DNA of 64,000 nt from Verrucosispora sp. WMMD573 (GTDB lineage: Bacteria; Actinomycetota; Actinomycetes; Mycobacteriales; Micromonosporaceae), in the NCBI RefSeq assembly GCF_027497175.1, contig NZ_CP114901.1, forward strand, positions 3,162,001 through 3,226,000. Reading direction: 5' to 3'. The notes under the pieces are model-generated. The model did not search any database and was not told the origin of the DNA. It was given only the letters and a program-made list of their open reading frames with translations. A program made the position numbers and the translations under genes. Within the stretch, counting starts at the first letter, position 1. Every line of letters begins with the position of its first letter. Below are positions 1-7,721 of this stretch, one piece after another.

Positions 1-192
1 CGGCGTGACCGCGTCCAGTGCGTTGTCGGGTCGGAACGTCGTGGGGTCGGTGAGCACCTGCCGGACCAGGGCGTGTCGGGTCACCAGCAGGTGCTCGACG
101 CCCACGTGGTCGGCGACCCGGGCCACTTCGGGCCAGTGGCCGACGCCGGCCCCGGATTCTGCCGGGACCTGCTCCCAGCTGCGGAACAGCAC
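1..192 (-). CDS. Cytochrome P450, N-terminal fragment (runs off the window)
   Basis: The minus frame opening with GTG at 192 gives a protein beginning VLFRSWEQVPAES, with VTRHALVRQVLTDPTTF and RPDNALDAVTP further on. That pattern (a histidine-led HxLVRQVLTDPxxF segment, then RPDNAL) is typical of the first 60 residues of actinobacterial P450s. The rest, including the heme-binding cysteine, lies left of the window. It starts 9 bases after the stop of the upstream methyltransferase gene, in the same frame, so the two are probably one transcript. The start could instead lie elsewhere. Family assignment rests on about 64 residues only. Confidence 0.55.
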   Translation of the reverse strand, partial: MLFRSWEQVPAESGAGVGHWPEVARVADHVGVEHLLVTRHALVRQVLTDPTTFRPDNALDAVTP

Positions 193-201
193 GGCGTCAC
201 G

Positions 202-870
202 CTAGTCGGCCGCCTCCGGCCGCCCGGCGCGCAACCGCCACACCGTGGTGCGCTTCACCCGTACGCTCTCCAGCGCCTCGCTGACCGGCACGTCGTAGGC
301 GGCGAGTTCGTCGAAGCGTCCCCGGGGAAGGAAGGCCCGTCCCGGGTCGCCGACCAGCACCGACGCCCCGGCCCGGGTGGCGCGCAGCAGGAACCGCAGC
401 ACCCGGCTGGCCATCGCCCCGCTGTAGAAGACGTCGCCGGCCAGGATCACCTCGGCGTCGCCCGCGTCGCCGTCGAGAATGTCGCCGAGTTCGGCGTCGA
501 CGCGTACCCCGTTCGCCTCGGCGTTCAGCGCGACGGCCGCGACGGCAAGTTCGTCTACCTCCACGGCGCGGACGGCGGTCGCGCCGGCCCGGGCGGCGGC
601 GATGGCCACCAGACCGGAACCGGAGGCCAGGTCGAGCACCCGGCGGCCGGCGACGGTCTGCGGGTGATCGGTGACGTAGCGCGCCAGGCCCTGGCCGCCG
701 GCCCAGGCGAAGGCCCAGAACGGTGGCGGTCGGTCGCTACGGAACTCGCCCTCGGTCAGCTCCCACAACCCGATCGGCTCGTCCGCCTGGTGCAGCCGCA
801 CCTCGGGTACGAACGCGACGGGGGTGAGTCGGGCATGCAGCCGGACGAAGGCGGTGGAGAGGGCGGACAT
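202..870 (-). CDS. Class I SAM-dependent methyltransferase (Nnt1/ETFB lysine methyltransferase-like)
   Basis: 222 residues from ATG at 870 (MSALSTAFVRLHARLTP); a longer open frame to 1095 exists but its extra N-terminus is low-complexity and overlaps the promoter of the divergent gene. The SAM-binding motif I is VLDLASGSGLVAIAAA, followed by an acidic motif (AVEVDELAV) and the post-motif IILAGDVFYS-like strand (VILAGDVFYS). The upstream FWAFAWAGGQGLARY segment is typical of the nicotinamide N-methyltransferase-like and L11/ETFB-type protein methyltransferases. The substrate cannot be told from sequence. It is transcribed away from the secreted-protein gene at 1047 and leads directly into the P450 fragment. 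Confidence 0.75.
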   Translation of the reverse strand: MSALSTAFVRLHARLTPVAFVPEVRLHQADEPIGLWELTEGEFRSDRPPPFWAFAWAGGQGLARYVTDHPQTVAGRRVLDLASGSGLVAIAAARAGATAVRAVEVDELAVAAVALNAEANGVRVDAELGDILDGDAGDAEVILAGDVFYSGAMASRVLRFLLRATRAGASVLVGDPGRAFLPRGRFDELAAYDVPVSEALESVRVKRTTVWRLRAGRPEAAD

Positions 871-1046
871 CCGGTGATTGTCCACCGGGACCGGGCTCGG
901 CGTGTCGCGGGTGCGCCGTGAACGGTTCACTACCGTACGTGAAATCGGGCATCTCGCTTCACGGTACGTGCGAACACGCCCGTCTACCGGGTGGCCTCCC
1001 GCGCTCCTAGCGTTGCCAATGGAGGCGACCAACGGGAGGACGGATC

Positions 1047-1949
1047 GTGAAGAGGCTGTGGCGTTACACGCTACGGATCGGGGTGGCGCTGGCATGTCTC
1101 ACCGGGGTGGACTTCGCCATGGCCGCGCCGGCGCACGCGGCGTTCGCCACCGAACTCGGCGGCCTGCCGGACCAGTTCACCGCCGGTGGGCGGGTGGCGA
1201 CGGTCTCCGCCGTGGTGTCCCGCGACGACCAGGGCGACTGCATCAAGGTGCGCTGGTCCCTGGTGCTGGGTGTGCAGGGGCTGCGACTGGACCAGGTCCG
1301 GGTGGATCGGATCGAGGAGACCGGATCGTTCCCGGTGGAGGTGCGCGCCGAGGGTGACGCGGCACGGTTGACCGACCGTCAGCTCGACCCGGGCACGCTC
1401 TGCCCGGGGCGTACGGTCACCGCGAAGTACCGGATCGCGTTCGACCGGGACGTCGACCGGGGGCGGGTGAGCCTTGCCGCTGAGGCGTACGACCGGAACC
1501 TGCGGTTGTTGTCCCGTCAGACGGCGACCCGCGAGGTGGTGGGTCGGGGGGCGGAAGCCCGCCCCACGACCGCGTCACCCACCCCGTCCCAGGTGCCGAC
1601 GGTGGACCCGACGGAGGAGCCGGTCGAGGTGCCGACGGTGGATCCGACCGAGGAGGAGAGCGACCCCGCCGACGACGCGGGGTACGCGGGTGGGGCGGCC
1701 GACCCGCCGGACGCCGATGCGGCCGGTAGCCAGACCGGCAGCGGGCTGGGTCTGACCGAGGTGGCCTTCCTCCTCGGCGGTCTGCTGCTCTTCCTCGGGG
1801 TGGGCCTGCTGCTGCGGCTGCGGCAGCTGACTCGGGAGCCCGAGGCCGCGGTCGACGCCGGCGGTCCGACGCCCGGCCGTTGGGAACGGCGGTCGGACCC
1901 GCGCAGCCGGTGGCGGACGGTTCCCCGCGACGGCGGTTACCTGAGTTGA
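1047..1949 (+). CDS. Secreted, membrane-anchored protein of unknown function
   Basis: 300 residues from a GTG with a GGGAGGA ribosome site just upstream. Residues 1-32 are a signal peptide (basic KRLWR, hydrophobic core, AHAA cleavage region). Residues 33-165 form a beta-rich extracellular domain with two cysteines (in GDCIKVRW and GTLCPGRT) that could pair. A Thr/Pro/Glu-rich linker follows, with a nine-residue motif VPTVDPTEE repeated. One transmembrane helix (about 235-258) and a basic cytoplasmic tail end the protein. This is the architecture of actinobacterial cell-surface stalk proteins. No enzyme motif is seen and I do not recognise the family. Confidence 0.7.
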   Translation: MKRLWRYTLRIGVALACLTGVDFAMAAPAHAAFATELGGLPDQFTAGGRVATVSAVVSRDDQGDCIKVRWSLVLGVQGLRLDQVRVDRIEETGSFPVEVRAEGDAARLTDRQLDPGTLCPGRTVTAKYRIAFDRDVDRGRVSLAAEAYDRNLRLLSRQTATREVVGRGAEARPTTASPTPSQVPTVDPTEEPVEVPTVDPTEEESDPADDAGYAGGAADPPDADAAGSQTGSGLGLTEVAFLLGGLLLFLGVGLLLRLRQLTREPEAAVDAGGPTPGRWERRSDPRSRWRTVPRDGGYLS

Positions 1950-2007
1950 CCTGGGCCACAGCAGGGCGGGCGGCTGCCGTCCGTCCCCACCGTGGCGTCC
2001 GGTCACG

Positions 2008-2583
2008 TCACGGGGCCCAGTCGGGGTCGCGGCCGAAGGCAGCCAGGAGGCGGTCCTGTTCACCGGCCCCGGCGGGCAGTTCGACCTCGGGCTGGACGAG
2101 CCCGTTGCTCCGGTAGTCCTCGACGTGGCGGGAGTACCAGCGGGCCGCCTCGGCGACCGCGTCGGCGTCCATCGTCGGGTCCGCGCCGATCGCCACCGCC
2201 AGGTCCCAGCCGTGTACGAGGTGTTCGGCCAGCAGTTGGTGCAGGTACTCCTCGGCGGAGGTGGCGCCGGCCGACAGGTGCACCGTCCGGTCCAGGGTCC
2301 CCGGGCTGGTCGCGGCGACCTCGGCCTGCGCCGCGGCCTCACGGGCGGTCTGGATCGGGTCGGCACCCAGCTGGTCGCCGTCGTAGCGGTCGCCGACCTC
2401 GTCGATGGTGCGTCCGGCCAGCAGCGGCACGCTCCAGCGCTCCTCGTTGACCACGTGATTGACAAGTGTGCGGACGTCCCAGCCGGGGCAGGGGGTGGCG
2501 GCCGACCATTGTCCGGGGTGCACCTGTTCCACCCGGTCGGTGAACTCGGCCAGGCTGCGCCGGTACGTCTTCAGCAGCTCCAT
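2008..2583 (-). CDS. TIGR03086-type metal-binding protein (mycothiol-dependent maleylpyruvate isomerase / DinB fold)
   Basis: 191 residues. The N-terminal TPCPGWDVRTLVNHVVNEE segment and the later HLVHGWDLAVAIG motif are hallmarks of the actinobacterial DinB/MDMPI superfamily, in which three histidines bind a divalent metal. These proteins are thought to be thiol (mycothiol)-dependent S-transferases or isomerases; the substrate here is unknown. It lies 61 bases downstream of a TetR regulator on the same strand, so the TetR protein may control it. Confidence 0.75.
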   Translation of the reverse strand: MELLKTYRRSLAEFTDRVEQVHPGQWSAATPCPGWDVRTLVNHVVNEERWSVPLLAGRTIDEVGDRYDGDQLGADPIQTAREAAAQAEVAATSPGTLDRTVHLSAGATSAEEYLHQLLAEHLVHGWDLAVAIGADPTMDADAVAEAARWYSRHVEDYRSNGLVQPEVELPAGAGEQDRLLAAFGRDPDWAP

Positions 2584-2644
2584 GCCGCCTTTGTTCCCGC
2601 CGGTGGCTCGGGTAACCCGCCGGATTCGGTGGCGTCGGTCGCGG

Positions 2645-3256
2645 CTAGTCCAGCTGCTCGGGGTCCAGCCCCAACTCGCGGGCGGTCACCAGGCGCACCC
2701 ACTCGGCGAACTGCCGGCGGGAAATCACCCGGTCGTGCACCGCGAGCTGCACCGCCAGGCCGTCCATCACGGCGCTGATCCGCCAGGCCGCGCCGGCCGG
2801 GTCGGTGCAGACGAAGCTGCCCTCCCGGACCCCGTCGGCGATCACCGTGGCGAGGTCCTGCCGCCACCGTAGGTCCAGCTTGCGGGAGACCTTCTCCAAC
2901 TCGGGGGTACGCAGGGACTCCGCCCAACCGTCGATCCACATGGACCAGGAGGTGGCACGCCCGGCCGGGGTGTAGAGGCGCAGGATGCGGCGGAGCTTGC
3001 TCAGCGGCGGGGCGCTGGAGCGGGTGACCGCGTCGAGTCGGGCCAGATCCTGCTCGACGGCGTACGCGAAGGCCTGGGCGAGTAGTCGTTCCTTCGTGGC
3101 AAAGTGATAGAAGACAAGTGCCTGGCTCACCCCGGCGGCCTGCGCGACGTCAGCAGTGCGGGTGTTCGCCAACCCGCGCTGCCCGATCACGTCACATGCG
3201 GTGCGCAGCAGGGCATCCAGGCGGATCTCGGCCGCACGTCTCGTCACGCCCGTCAC
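2645..3256 (-). CDS. TetR family transcriptional regulator (BetI-like C-terminus)
   Basis: About 203 residues from GTG at 3256 (VTGVTRRAAEIRLDALL); a GTG at 3247 is also possible. A longer open frame to 3397 adds a non-conserved N-terminus. The helix-turn-helix is at about residues 30-55 (TRTADVAQAAGVSQALVFYHF), the classic TetR pattern including the YxHF signature. The C-terminal ligand domain has the WxxWxDGWAESLR pattern seen in BetI-type TetR_C_6 proteins. It is likely a ligand-responsive repressor of itself and of the downstream DinB-fold gene. Confidence 0.8.
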   Translation of the reverse strand: MTGVTRRAAEIRLDALLRTACDVIGQRGLANTRTADVAQAAGVSQALVFYHFATKERLLAQAFAYAVEQDLARLDAVTRSSAPPLSKLRRILRLYTPAGRATSWSMWIDGWAESLRTPELEKVSRKLDLRWRQDLATVIADGVREGSFVCTDPAGAAWRISAVMDGLAVQLAVHDRVISRRQFAEWVRLVTARELGLDPEQLD

Positions 3257-3422
3257 CGTATCCGATCGAGGCGGATACGGCCGGTCACCAAACCCCTGCT
3301 GATCCGGCTTGCGACAGTCGGAAGCCGGACAGTTCCGGACTCGCCGGGACGGGAGCCCGATTTGGCATCCGTTCCACCGCTCGGCTAGAGTTCTCATCCG
3401 TCACCGGGAATGCCCGGGGCGT

Positions 3423-3495
3423 GCGGACGTAGCGCAGTTGGTAGCGCATCACCTTGCCAAGGTGAGGGTCGCGGGTTCGAGTCCCGTCGTCCGCT
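3423..3495 (+). tRNA. tRNA-Gly (GCC)
   Basis: 73-nt cloverleaf. The acceptor GCGGACG pairs with CGTCCGC, the anticodon loop TTGCCAA gives GCC, the T-loop is TTCGAGT, and the discriminator base is T. No CCA is encoded. It is first of a Gly-Cys-Val cluster and differs from the copy at 6120 by two bases (D-arm AGTTGG versus AGCTGG; T-loop GAGT versus GAAT). Confidence 0.95.
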
Positions 3496-3529
3496 CGGAG
3501 CTGCCGCCACGCGTGACGGGGGCAACCTC

Positions 3530-3600
3530 GGTGGGGTGGCCGAGAGGCGAGGCAACGGCCTGCAAAGCCGTGTACGCGGGTTCAAATCCCGTCCCCACCT
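3530..3600 (+). tRNA. tRNA-Cys (GCA)
   Basis: 71-nt cloverleaf. The acceptor GGTGGGG pairs with CCCCACC, anticodon stem ACGGC/GCCGT carries loop CTGCAAA (anticodon GCA), the T-loop is TTCAAAT, and the discriminator is T as expected for tRNA-Cys. It sits 34 bases after tRNA-Gly and 16 before tRNA-Val. It is absent from the second cluster. Confidence 0.95.
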
Positions 3601-3616
3601 CGGTAAGAACAGGCAA

Positions 3617-3691
3617 GGGCGATTGGCGCAGTGGGAGCGCGCTTCCTTGACACGGAAGAGGTCACTGGTTCAAACCCAGTATCGCCCACCA
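3617..3691 (+). tRNA. tRNA-Val (GAC)
   Basis: Cloverleaf with acceptor GGGCGAT/ATCGCCC, anticodon loop TTGACAC (GAC), T-loop TTCAAAC and an encoded CCA end. The 75 bases are identical to the copy at 6232-6306. Confidence 0.95.
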
Positions 3692-3700
3692 GCAGATGAG

Positions 3701-3734
3701 GGCCCGTTACCGGAGATCCGGTAGCGGGCCTTTC
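3701..3734 (+). terminator. Rho-independent terminator of the tRNA cluster
   Basis: A 13-bp stem (GGCCCGTTACCGG with CCGGTAGCGGGCC, one G-T pair) around an AGAT loop, followed by a short T run (TTTCGC), begins nine bases after the tRNA-Val CCA. Confidence 0.8.
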
Positions 3735-3763
3735 GCATGTCCACGTCACACCCCGGGAGCGGG

Positions 3764-3805
3764 TTGACGCTCTATTGGTCAGTCCTGCATAGTCAGCACT
3801 GACTA
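3764..3805 (+). promoter_or_regulatory. Promoter and palindromic operator of the PadR-monooxygenase operon
   Basis: TTGACG at 3764-3769 and CATAGT at 3788-3793 form a promoter with an 18-base spacer. A perfect palindrome TAGTCAG-CA-CTGACTA (3790-3805) overlaps the -10 and runs into the ribosome site AAGGAG. A lone half-site-like GGTCAGT precedes it. The placement fits self-repression by the PadR protein. Confidence 0.65.
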
Positions 3806-3815
3806 AGGAGTTGTG

Positions 3816-4412
3816 GTGGAGCGACGTCGGAGAGTGCCCAACCCGCTGGCCCTGGCCGTGCTGGCCTGGTTGCTGTGGGAGCCGATGCACCCCTACGAGT
3901 TGGGCCGGCGGCTCAAGCAGACCGGCAAGGACCGGCACATCCGCTACACCCGCAGCTCGCTCTACATGGTCGTCGAGCAGCTCGCCCGGGCCGGATTCGT
4001 CGCCGCGCAGGAGACCGTCCGGGACAGCGCCCGGCCCGAGCGCACGGTGTACGCGATCACCGAAGAGGGCCGGCACGAGGTGCACGACTGGCTGCGCTCC
4101 CTGCTCGCCCAGCCCCGCGACGAATATCCGCACTTCGCCGTCGCGCTGTCGCTGCTCAGCCTGCTCCCGCCCGACGAGGCGGTCGAGGTGTTGCGTCGCC
4201 GGTCGGCGGCGCTGGCCGGCCGGATCGAGGAGACCCGCACGACCATGGACGAGGCCCGCGCCGACGGCGTCGCCTGGATCTTCCTGGTCGAGGAGCAGTA
4301 CGCGCTCGCGCTGCTGGAGGCCGAGCGCCGGTTCGTCACCGAGCTGATCGAGTCACTCAAGCAGCCGGACTATGCGAAGTCCTGGCAGGAGACCATGGGG
4401 GGTCGCGCATGA
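3816..4412 (+). CDS. PadR family transcriptional repressor
   Basis: 198 residues. There are two adjacent GTG codons; 3816 is preferred because AAGGAG (3805-3810) lies five bases before it, against two for 3813. The N-terminal winged helix (LAVLAWLLWEPMHPYELGRRL, then a wing around RPERTVYAITEEGR) is the PadR signature. The C-terminal half is helical and charged, as in the Vir_C-type dimerisation domain. It overlaps the next gene by four bases (ATGA), so regulator and flavin monooxygenase are translationally coupled. It probably represses its own operon through the palindrome at 3790 and is released by a drug-like substrate of the monooxygenase. Confidence 0.85.
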   Translation: MERRRRVPNPLALAVLAWLLWEPMHPYELGRRLKQTGKDRHIRYTRSSLYMVVEQLARAGFVAAQETVRDSARPERTVYAITEEGRHEVHDWLRSLLAQPRDEYPHFAVALSLLSLLPPDEAVEVLRRRSAALAGRIEETRTTMDEARADGVAWIFLVEEQYALALLEAERRFVTELIESLKQPDYAKSWQETMGGRA

Positions 4413-5629
4413 CAGCCGTCCGAACCGCGCTGGTGATCGGCGGCGGGATAGCCGGGCCGGTGACCGCGATGGCGCTGGCCCGCGCCGGGATCGAGGCCAC
4501 CGTCCACGAGGCGTACCCGTCGGCGGCCGAGGGGAGCGGAGTCACCCTGACCATGGCGCCCAACGGGCTTGCCGCGTTGCGCTGGGTCGAGGCCGCGCGG
4601 TCCGTCGAGGGCGTGGGGCTGCCCATGCGACGGACCGTGGTGACCGACGGTCGCGGGGGACGCATCGGTGCCTTTCCGCACGTGGCGGTGGAACCGGTCA
4701 CGCTCGGGCTGTGGCGCGACGACCTGGCCCGGGTGCTGCGCGAACGGGCCGAGGCGCAGGGCGTGCGAATCGTGTACGACAAGCGCCTGGTCGACGCCGA
4801 GCAGCGCGGCGACCGCGTCCTTGCCCGGTTCGCCGACGGCTCCACGTCCAGCGCCGATGTGCTGATCGGCGCGGACGGCATCCGCTCCCGGGTGCGTACC
4901 CTTATCGACCCGCAGGCGCCCGGGCCGCAGGTGCTGCCACTGCTGAACCTCGGTGGCGCGGCCCGGTACGCGGTGCCCGACGCCGATCCGGAGGCGATGT
5001 ACTTCGTCTTCGGTTCCCGTGCCTTCTTCGGCTACTGGGTGCAGCCCGATGGTCGCACCGCCTGGTTTGCCAACGTGCCGGAGCCCCGGCCGACCAGCTA
5101 CGCGGAGGCGAGCCAGATCCCACGGTCGCAGTGGTTGCACCGGCTCCGCGAGGTGTTCGCCGACGACGTGCCGGCCCGGCAGGTGCTCGCCCACACCGAG
5201 CCGGACGACCTGGTGGCCATCGGATCGATCGAGAGCATGCCGTCGGTGCCGCGTTGGTACGGCGGTCGGATGGTGCTGGTGGGTGACGCGGTGCACGCGC
5301 CGTCACCGAGTTCCGGCCAGGGCGCGTCGCTGGCCGTGGAGAGCGCCGTGCAGTTGGCCCGCTGTCTGCGGGACCACTCCGACGTGCCGGCCGCGTTCGA
5401 CGCGTACGAGCGGCTGCGCCGTGGGCGGGTCGAGAAGGTGCTCCGGCGCGGACGGCAGACCACCTCCACCAAGACGGTCGGCCCGATCGCGAAGCGAATG
5501 ATGCGGCTCATGATGCCGTTGGCGTTGCGTACCTTCCTCGACCCGGAGCGAACGCTCGGCCCGGAGCAGCGCTACCGGATCGACTGGGACGCGCCGGTCA
5601 CCACGGAACTGGCCGCCGGCCGTTCCTGA
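4409..5629 (+). CDS. FAD-dependent monooxygenase (p-hydroxybenzoate hydroxylase fold)
   Basis: 406 residues from ATG at 4409, overlapping the PadR stop; the frame is open further upstream but that part shadows PadR. The Rossmann motif ALVIGGGIAGPVTAMALARA lies at residues 7-26. The DG motif (LIGADGIRSRVR) is near 155 and the second FAD motif LVGDAVHAPSPSSGQGASL near 290. These define group A aromatic or antibiotic hydroxylases that use NAD(P)H and O2 and act in the cytoplasm. Coupling to PadR suggests inducible detoxification of an aromatic compound. The substrate is not deducible. Confidence 0.85.
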   Translation: MTAVRTALVIGGGIAGPVTAMALARAGIEATVHEAYPSAAEGSGVTLTMAPNGLAALRWVEAARSVEGVGLPMRRTVVTDGRGGRIGAFPHVAVEPVTLGLWRDDLARVLRERAEAQGVRIVYDKRLVDAEQRGDRVLARFADGSTSSADVLIGADGIRSRVRTLIDPQAPGPQVLPLLNLGGAARYAVPDADPEAMYFVFGSRAFFGYWVQPDGRTAWFANVPEPRPTSYAEASQIPRSQWLHRLREVFADDVPARQVLAHTEPDDLVAIGSIESMPSVPRWYGGRMVLVGDAVHAPSPSSGQGASLAVESAVQLARCLRDHSDVPAAFDAYERLRRGRVEKVLRRGRQTTSTKTVGPIAKRMMRLMMPLALRTFLDPERTLGPEQRYRIDWDAPVTTELAAGRS

Positions 5630-5672
5630 GTCGACGAGCTGTGCGTGCCGCGCCGGGACGCCGACGCGTGGC

Positions 5673-5706
5673 GGTGGCGGCCACCCTCCGGAGGGTGGCC
5701 GCCACC
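5673..5706. terminator. Bidirectional terminator between convergent genes
   Basis: A perfect 17+17-base inverted repeat with no loop bases beyond the turn (GGTGGCGGCCACCCTCC and its complement) lies between the monooxygenase stop (5629) and the stop of the convergent DUF6458 gene (5719). Confidence 0.75.
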
Positions 5707-5718
5707 ACCCGCAGTCGG

Positions 5719-5964
5719 TCACATCGGCGGTGCGACGTCCCGCCGCTCCTCGACCCGGCGGTACTCCACCGGCTCCTCCGTGGTGGTGGCGACCGTCTGG
5801 CGACGGCGGCCCCAGACGAGCGTCGTCAGGATCAGGCCGAGCACGCCGGCGGCCATCAGGATCCAGCCGACCACGTCAATATCGAGCCCGCCGATGCTGG
5901 CGTTGACCGCGAAGGTGAGGATGGCGCCGAGCGCCAACAGAAAGATGCTGGTGCCGATACCCAT
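5719..5964 (-). CDS. DUF6458 family small membrane protein
   Basis: 81 residues with two transmembrane helices (about 3-22 and 30-49) and a charged cytoplasmic tail rich in Arg and Glu. The N-terminus MGIGTSIFLLALGAILTFAV and the following DIDVVGWILMAAGVLG are diagnostic of this actinobacterial family. The start is supported by AAAGGAGG seven bases upstream. Function is unknown. Confidence 0.85.
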   Translation of the reverse strand: MGIGTSIFLLALGAILTFAVNASIGGLDIDVVGWILMAAGVLGLILTTLVWGRRRQTVATTTEEPVEYRRVEERRDVAPPM

Positions 5965-6119
5965 GACAGCCTCCTTTGTCCGGGGGGTGCGGTGTGCTGT
6001 CGGGGAAGTTCTGTACCCGGGGGATTAGCGGCGCAATCACGGTGGACCCGGGGGTGGCGCCCCCGGCGATCTTGCCATCGGGTACAGTTGGCCCCGTTCC
6101 CGGCGCTTGACGGGAGCAG

Positions 6120-6192
6120 GCGGACGTAGCGCAGCTGGTAGCGCATCACCTTGCCAAGGTGAGGGTCGCGGGTTCGAATCCCGTCGTCCGCT
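6120..6192 (+). tRNA. tRNA-Gly (GCC), second copy
   Basis: Same cloverleaf and GCC anticodon as the gene at 3423, with two base differences. It is the first of a second, Cys-less Gly-Val cluster. Confidence 0.95.
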
Positions 6193-6231
6193 CGCGGTCC
6201 GGCGCACCTGCTGGTGTCGCCGGTGCACCAC

Positions 6232-6306
6232 GGGCGATTGGCGCAGTGGGAGCGCGCTTCCTTGACACGGAAGAGGTCACTGGTTCAAACCCAGTATCGC
6301 CCACCA
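6232..6306 (+). tRNA. tRNA-Val (GAC), second copy
   Basis: Identical over 75 bases, including the encoded CCA, to the copy at 3617-3691. It marks the left edge of the accessory island; the 3' end of a tRNA gene is a common integration site, but no matching direct repeat was found further right in the window. Confidence 0.95.
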
Positions 6307-6357
6307 ATACAGTTTGGGTCCGGGCCTAGCGTGTGCGGTGCGACCTAGCCTGTTCGT

Positions 6358-7083
6358 ATGCGACGCTTCCACGATGAGGACCTCACCGACGCTGAGTTCC
6401 GCGAGTGCGACCTGAGTAGAGCGCGGATAGTCGGCGTGGTCATGCAGAACGCCGAGATCGACGGCCTGGTCACCAATCTTGTGGTCAACGGGGTCGAAGT
6501 GATGTCGTACGTCGAGGCGGAACTCGACCGTCGTCACCCGGTGCGGCTGCTGATCCGCTCCGATCAGCCGGCCGACCTGCGAGATGCCTGGCAGCAACTG
6601 GGCGACAATTGGGCGAGGACTACCGAGCGGGTTCGGTCCATGCCCGAGGACAGCGAACACCGCGGCGTCGACGGCGAGTGGTCCATGGTCGAGACCCTGC
6701 GCCACCTTGTCTTCGTGCACGACTCTTGGTTCCGACGCTGCATGCTCGGGCTCACCGAGCCGTTCACGGCCATGGGACTGGGTCCACCGTTGGTCTCGGC
6801 CCAGGAGGACGGGCTCGACCCGTCCGCCCAACCGAGCCTCGACGAGGTGCTCGCCGTACGAGTCCGGCAGGCTTCAGCGATCGAGACATGGCTGGCCGAG
6901 GTCACGCCTGATCAGCTCGCGAAGACCGCGCCGGTCCCGGACGACGACAGGTGGCCCCCGTACGCCAAGGGGCGGACAGTGCGGCAATGCCTCGGCACTG
7001 TGCTCAACGAGGAATGGGAACACCACCGGTTCTGCGAGCGTGACCTGGACAAGCTGTCACACCAGGGGTCTTCACCGGGTTGA
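6358..7083 (+). CDS. DinB family protein with a pentapeptide-like N-terminus
   Basis: 241 residues. The first 50 residues (LTDAEFRECDLSRARIVGVV, MQNAEIDG) read as imperfect pentapeptide repeats. The rest is a four-helix DinB domain with candidate metal histidines in ETLRHLVFVHDSW and NEEWEHHRFCERDL. DinB-fold proteins are metal-dependent and often act in thiol transfer or stress responses. There is no ribosome site before the ATG; a possible leaderless start follows a TAGCCT -10 about 14 bases upstream. First gene of the island. Confidence 0.75.
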   Translation: MRRFHDEDLTDAEFRECDLSRARIVGVVMQNAEIDGLVTNLVVNGVEVMSYVEAELDRRHPVRLLIRSDQPADLRDAWQQLGDNWARTTERVRSMPEDSEHRGVDGEWSMVETLRHLVFVHDSWFRRCMLGLTEPFTAMGLGPPLVSAQEDGLDPSAQPSLDEVLAVRVRQASAIETWLAEVTPDQLAKTAPVPDDDRWPPYAKGRTVRQCLGTVLNEEWEHHRFCERDLDKLSHQGSSPG

Positions 7084-7425
7084 TGATCGAACTCTGAGCT
7101 TGCCGAGCACCTCCCGAGAGATCCGGTGTCGCTGCGGCCAAGACCGCTACGTCCCCAAGGGTGACTACAGCGGGTGTCGGAGAGAGAGCCTGGTGCGGGT
7201 GGGTGTAGCCAGCAGTTCAGACGACCGGAAGGTCGATCCGTCGTCCGGTTCCGCCCGGATCCCTGTCATCCTTGACTACGGCGAACGCGCCGGTCGGCAC
7301 GCCGTCGAGAGCCGCTACCCGTGACGCGGCGGTCAGCAGGCTAATGCCCACCTTCATCGAAGACGACGAGATTCGCCGTACCTGCGAGCCCTCAACGCGG
7401 CCAGAAGAGTGCGTCGCGTGATGTC
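7084..7425. other. Intergenic stretch without a recognisable gene
   Basis: 342 bases. No open frame here looks like a protein. A possible C-terminal relic (VILDYGERAGRHAVESRYP, plus strand, ending 7324) is too short to assign. Confidence 0.5.
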
Positions 7426-7674
7426 TTAGGTGGGTCCCTGACGTGCGGCAGCGATCTCGGCATGGTGGTCGACCGCCCAGCCGGCCAGTGCGGAGAGTGG
7501 TTCTAGAAGGCTGACACCGAGTGGTGTCACCCGGTACTCGACGCTCGGCGGCAACGTCGGAAAGACTTCCCGTTCGACCAGGCCGTCGCTTTCCAGTGTG
7601 CGTAACGTCCGGGTGAGCATGCGGGGGCTGATGCCTTCCACGGCCACGACCGCCAGAACATCACGTTCAGTCAC
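7426..7674 (-). pseudogene. HxlR family regulator, 5'-truncated
   Basis: 82 residues matching the C-terminal two-thirds of HxlR winged-helix proteins: GISPRMLTRTLRTLESDGLV (recognition helix), then REVFPTLPPSVEYRVTPLG (wing). The usual first 30 residues, with the redox-sensing cysteine and the GGKW segment, are missing, and the upstream frame does not supply them. It is probably a remnant, though a short GTG-started product is possible. Confidence 0.6.
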
Positions 7675-7721
7675 GCTCGGTCGGCGGCATGAGCGCGAAA
7701 GCCGTGCCCGTCGCTAGCCAG

